NCBI RefSeq assembly: GCF_001294335.1
Contig: NZ_LGKG01000152.1
Span: 124,001 to 188,000, forward strand
Direction: 5' to 3'
DNA length: 64,000 bases
Source: Streptomyces chattanoogensis
GTDB lineage: Bacteria; Actinomycetota; Actinomycetes; Streptomycetales; Streptomycetaceae
The notes beneath the pieces are model-generated. The model did not search any database. It was not told the origin of the DNA and saw only the letters and a program-made list of their open reading frames with translations. The position numbers and the translations under genes are program-made. This document shows positions 60,690-64,000 of this stretch, one piece after another. Position 1 is the stretch's first letter, and each line of letters begins with the position of its first letter.

Positions 60690-62087
60690 ATGGGATCGCC
60701 TGCGGAACGGCGTGGGGACGCCCGCGAGTTGGCGGCGTGGCTGGAGCGGGAAGGCGTCCGTACCCTCGCGCTGACCTGGGTGGACAACGCGGGCATCGCG
60801 CGCGTCAAGGCCATTCCGGCCGCGCGTCTGGCGTACGCCGCACAGCGCGGCATCGGCATGTCACCCGTCTTCGACGTCTACACCTCCGAGGACGTCATGA
60901 CCGAATCCGAGCACATCAGCGGCCCGTCCGGCGATCTGCGGCTCTTCCCCGACCCGGACCGGGTCACCGTGCTCGCCGCCCAGCCCGGCTGGGCCTGGGC
61001 CCCGGCGGACCGCTACGACCAGAAGGGCGAGCCGCACCCCGCCTGCCAGCGCCGGTTCGCCCGCACGATGGCCGAGCGCGCCACGGCCGCCGGCCTCGAC
61101 CTGCGGATGGGCTTCGAGACCGAGTGGGTGGTCACCCGCGCCCCCACGGGCCACGACCCGGCCCAGGACGACGCGTTCGCGCCGCTGGAATACCCCTGCA
61201 CCGGCCCCGCGTACGGCATGACCCGGATCGTCGAACTCTCCGACTACCTCCGCGACGTCGCCGAGGCGCTGGCCCTCCAGGGCATCGAGGTCCATCAGAT
61301 CCACCCCGAGTACGCACCCGGCCAGTTCGAGGTCAGCTGCGCGCCCGGTGACCCGGTGCGCGCCGCCGATGACGCCGTCCTGGTGCGGGAAACCGTACGG
61401 GCCGTCTCCGTCCGGCACGGCCTGCGCGCCTCCTTCGCCCCCTCCGTCATCGCCGGGCAGGTCGGCAACGGCTGCCACCTCCACCTCAGCCTCCACCGCG
61501 ACGGCACGAGCCTGCACCGCACTCCGGACGCCGCCTGGGGCCTGGCCCCCGACGCGGTCGCCTTCCTCGGCGGCGTCCTCGACGCCCTGCCCGCCCTCAT
61601 GGCCGTCGGCTGCCCCTCGCCCGCCAGCTATCTGCGGCTGCAGCCCTCCCACTGGGCCGGCGTCTACCAGTGCTGGGGCATCGAGAACCGCGAGGCGGCG
61701 CTGCGGCTGATCCCCGGCGCCCCCGACGACCCGGACGGCGGCCACGCCGAGATCAAGACCTTCGACGGCGCCGCCAACCCCTACCTCGTCGTGGGCGCCG
61801 CGATCGCCGCCGGGCTGCACGGCATCGAGAGCGGGGCGCGGCTCCCGGACCCGGAGAGCGAGGACCCGGGCACCCTCACCGTCCGCGAGCGCGCCCGGCG
61901 CCGCATCGTCCGGCTGCCCGGCACCCTGACCGAGGCCGCCGACCGGTTCGAGAAGTCCGCCCCGCTGCACGACGCGATGGGCAAGGTGCTGCACGGCGCG
62001 GTGCTCGCCGTACGACGGGCCGAGGAGACCCGGTTCGCCGAGGCCGACGACGAGGAACTGGCCGCCGCAACCCGCTGGCGCTGGTGA
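60690..62087 (+). CDS. Glutamine synthetase-like ligase (GlnA4/FluG type)
   Basis: 465 residues, ATG after GGACGG. GS type I fold: N-terminal beta-grasp (LALTWVDNAGIARVKAIP), catalytic GFETEW, NGCHLHLSL (metal/ammonium site), RLQPSHWAG and the Arg/Glu-rich ENREAALRLIPG and HAEIKTFDGAANPYL. Members in Streptomyces act on polyamines or ethanolamine, making gamma-glutamyl amides, rather than ammonia; this pair with an amidohydrolase resembles the two halves of fungal FluG. The stop overlaps the next gene by 1 nt. Confidence 0.87.
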   Translation: MGSPAERRGDARELAAWLEREGVRTLALTWVDNAGIARVKAIPAARLAYAAQRGIGMSPVFDVYTSEDVMTESEHISGPSGDLRLFPDPDRVTVLAAQPGWAWAPADRYDQKGEPHPACQRRFARTMAERATAAGLDLRMGFETEWVVTRAPTGHDPAQDDAFAPLEYPCTGPAYGMTRIVELSDYLRDVAEALALQGIEVHQIHPEYAPGQFEVSCAPGDPVRAADDAVLVRETVRAVSVRHGLRASFAPSVIAGQVGNGCHLHLSLHRDGTSLHRTPDAAWGLAPDAVAFLGGVLDALPALMAVGCPSPASYLRLQPSHWAGVYQCWGIENREAALRLIPGAPDDPDGGHAEIKTFDGAANPYLVVGAAIAAGLHGIESGARLPDPESEDPGTLTVRERARRRIVRLPGTLTEAADRFEKSAPLHDAMGKVLHGAVLAVRRAEETRFAEADDEELAAATRWRW

Positions 62088-63229
62088 TGACGGTGAACGT
62101 CCCGGGCCCGGACGACGGCCTTCCGCCCCTGGTGGACCACCACTGCCACGGAGTGCTCCGGCATGAACCGGACCCCGGGACGTTCGCCGCGTATCTCACC
62201 GAATCCGACCGCCCGCCCGCCGCGGGCACCACCTTCTTCGACACCCAGACGGGCTTCGCGGTGCGCCGCTGGTGCCCGCCGCTGCTCGATCTCCCGGCCC
62301 ACTGCCCGCCCGACCGCTACCTGGCCCGCCGCCGCGAACTCGGCCCGGACGAGACCCGCCGCCGGCTGCTGGGCGCCACCGGCATCGGCGCCTACCTCGT
62401 GGACACCGGTCTGCCCGGCGACCTCACCGGCCCCGGCGAGACCGCCGAGGCGGGGCGCGGCACCGGCTACGAAATCGTCCGCCTGGAGGCGCTGGCCGAA
62501 CGCACCGCGCTCGGGGTACGGGACGCCGAGGAATTCACCCACGCCCTCGACACCGCGATCCATCACGCCTCCCGCACCGCCGTCGCCTTCAAATCCGTCG
62601 CCGCCTACCGCCACGGACTGGCGCTCAACCCGCTGCCGCCGACCCCGGGCCAGGTGCACACCGCCGTCCGCGACTGGATGGCCGCCGGACTGTCCCGCCT
62701 CACCGACCCCGTCCTGCTGCGCCACCTCGTCTGGCAGGCCATCGCCACCGGCCGCCCGCTCCAGCTGCACACCGGCTTCGGCGACCCCGACCTCCGCCTG
62801 GACCGGGCCGACCCGGCGCTGCTCACCGACCTCGTCCGGGCCACCGCCGGCACCGGCACCGACCTGGTGCTGCTGCACTGCTACCCGTACCACCGCCACG
62901 CCGCCTACCTGGCGAACGTCTTCCCGCACGTCTACGCCGACGTCGGCCTCACCCTCACCCACACCGGCCCGCGCGCCACCGCCGTCCTCGCCGAATTCCT
63001 GGAACTGGCCCCCTTCGGCAAACTCCTCTTCTCCACCGACGCCTACGGCCTCCCAGAGCTCTACCTCGTCGGCGCCGCCCTGTTCCGCACCGCCCTCGCC
63101 TCCGTCCTGGGCGACTGGACCGCCTCCGGGGCCTGGTCGGCCGACGACGCCCGGCGGGTGGGCGCGATGATCGCCGCGGACACCGCGCGACGGGTCTACG
63201 GCCTGCCGGCGAGCGAGCCGCCCGGGTAA
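62087..63229 (+). CDS. Amidohydrolase (FluG N-terminal type)
   Basis: 380 residues, ATG in TGATG with the GS stop (GTG at 62084 is an alternative). Amidohydrolase_2-like TIM barrel: LVDHHCHG metal site near the N-terminus, AFKSVAAYR (the Lys normally carboxylated), QLHTGFGDPD, LLHCYPYHRHAAYL and FSTDAYGLPEL. In FluG this domain is fused to the GS domain; here it is a separate, coupled gene. Predicted to hydrolyse the gamma-glutamyl or aryl-amide product or substrate of the ligase. Confidence 0.85.
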   Translation: MTVNVPGPDDGLPPLVDHHCHGVLRHEPDPGTFAAYLTESDRPPAAGTTFFDTQTGFAVRRWCPPLLDLPAHCPPDRYLARRRELGPDETRRRLLGATGIGAYLVDTGLPGDLTGPGETAEAGRGTGYEIVRLEALAERTALGVRDAEEFTHALDTAIHHASRTAVAFKSVAAYRHGLALNPLPPTPGQVHTAVRDWMAAGLSRLTDPVLLRHLVWQAIATGRPLQLHTGFGDPDLRLDRADPALLTDLVRATAGTGTDLVLLHCYPYHRHAAYLANVFPHVYADVGLTLTHTGPRATAVLAEFLELAPFGKLLFSTDAYGLPELYLVGAALFRTALASVLGDWTASGAWSADDARRVGAMIAADTARRVYGLPASEPPG

Positions 63230-63289
63230 GGGGCCTGACGGCCCGGTGTCTGTTTCCCCGCCGCCGAGCGGCATGCTTTACTGCGCCGC

Positions 63290-64000
63290 GTGGCCCCTAC
63301 AACGACCTCCGTCACCAGCCCGGAAGCGGGTGACCCGGAAAAGCGCGAAATACCCCAGCGCTCCCGCATATTCGCCGATCTCACCCCGCTCCGCAGCTCC
63401 CCCGACTACCGCCGCCTGTGGTGCGGCAACACCGTCTCCTGGATGGGCCAGCAGATGACCGCCCTCGCGGTCTCCCTCCAGGTCTACGCCCTCACCAAGT
63501 CCACCTTCTCGGTCGGCCTGGTGGGCCTGTGCTCCCTCGTCCCGCTGGTCGTCTTCGGGCTCTACGGCGGCGCCATCGCCGACACCGTCGACCGCCGCAA
63601 ACTGGGCCTCTTCAGCGCCTCCGGCGCCACCGTGATGTCCATCGTGCTGGCCACCGCCGCGCTCGCCGGCTACCACCACGTCTGGCTGCTCTACACGGTC
63701 GTCGCCCTCCAGGCCGTCTGCTTCGCGATGAACTCCCCGGCCCGCACCTCGATGATCCCCCGGCTGCTGCCCACCGAGCAGCTGCCCGCCGCCAACGCCC
63801 TCAACTCGCTGACCAGCAACCTCGGTCTGATGGGCGGGCCGATGCTGGGCGGCGTGATCGTCGGCCTGTGGGGCTACCAGGCCGCGTATCTCATCGACGT
63901 GGTGGCCTTCAGCGGCTCCCTCTACGCGATGTGGCGCCTGCCCGCCATGCGACCCGAAAAGGGCGACGGCCCGCGCCGCCGCGCCTCCGTCCTCGACGGC
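63290..64000 (+). CDS. MFS transporter, N-terminal part (runs past the window end)
   Basis: 237 residues are visible from a GTG at 63290; the frame is open at 64000. After a ~30-residue cytoplasmic start (SRIFADLTPLRSSPDYRRLWCGNTVSWMG) come six membrane segments with loop 2-3 motif GGAIADTVDRRKLG. This resembles the enterobactin exporter (EntS)/MFS_3 type drug exporters. A TTTACT -10-like box (63277-63282) lies 7 nt before the GTG, so the transcript may be leaderless. Confidence 0.9.
   Translation, partial: MAPTTTSVTSPEAGDPEKREIPQRSRIFADLTPLRSSPDYRRLWCGNTVSWMGQQMTALAVSLQVYALTKSTFSVGLVGLCSLVPLVVFGLYGGAIADTVDRRKLGLFSASGATVMSIVLATAALAGYHHVWLLYTVVALQAVCFAMNSPARTSMIPRLLPTEQLPAANALNSLTSNLGLMGGPMLGGVIVGLWGYQAAYLIDVVAFSGSLYAMWRLPAMRPEKGDGPRRRASVLDG

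Overview
The window is very GC-rich with dense, often overlapping genes. Its gene families (hopanoid genes, a whiE-type spore-pigment polyketide cluster, a conservon, XRE-DUF397 regulators, SpoIIE-type phosphatase) are those of a Streptomyces or close relative chromosome. I see no insertion sequence, prophage, CRISPR array or plasmid function. Many genes are joined by 4-bp ATGA/GTGA overlaps, and several appear to be translated from leaderless transcripts.

Layout. 1-2950: end of a hopanoid operon (dxs 3' end, class III aminotransferase), then a serpin. 3006-4881: a tyrosine phosphatase and an SGNH esterase, divergent. 4982-7654: anti-sigma-type ATPase facing an XRE/DUF397/SAM-methyltransferase operon. 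7694-14889: complete whiE-type spore pigment locus (divergent FAD hydroxylase; ORFI, cupin, KSalpha, KSbeta, ACP, two cyclases), followed on the other strand by an O-methyltransferase and a secreted beta-helix protein (to 17137). 17312-20214: a small Pro-rich protein, a metallo-beta-lactamase hydrolase and a pyruvyl transferase. 20550-24524: conservon cvnABCD plus a GAF gene. 24642-29492: acyl-CoA dehydrogenase-like protein and a large Tat-exported TolB/amidohydrolase. 29677-32811: monoacylglycerol-lipase-like hydrolase, a split transketolase behind a near-perfect SoxR promoter, and a YiaA/B membrane protein. 32982-33055: tRNA-Pro(GGG).

33375-43101 holds the most interesting locus: a five-gene operon DUF4132 / MoxR AAA+ / DUF5682 / VWA / SWIM zinc finger, matching the content of the uncharacterised E. 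coli yehI-L-M-P-Q genes. Its promoter matches the PafBC (LexA-independent) DNA-damage motif, which suggests a damage-inducible chaperone-like or stress machine.

43126-50302: carboxylesterase, XRE / zinc-peptidase / MAB_1171c membrane triad, a cytochrome P450 and a D-Ala-D-Ala carboxypeptidase. 50335-54444: minus-strand run of DUF309, TolB-like, MFS and metallophosphoesterase genes. 54581-58358: a carnitine-to-glycine-betaine operon (cdhC-cdhA-cdhB plus DUF427) behind an unusual XRE-TetR fusion regulator. 58491-63229: a PAS-GAF-PP2C-HATPase phosphatase, then a glutamine-synthetase-like enzyme with an amidohydrolase (a split FluG). From 63290 an MFS transporter runs off the window.
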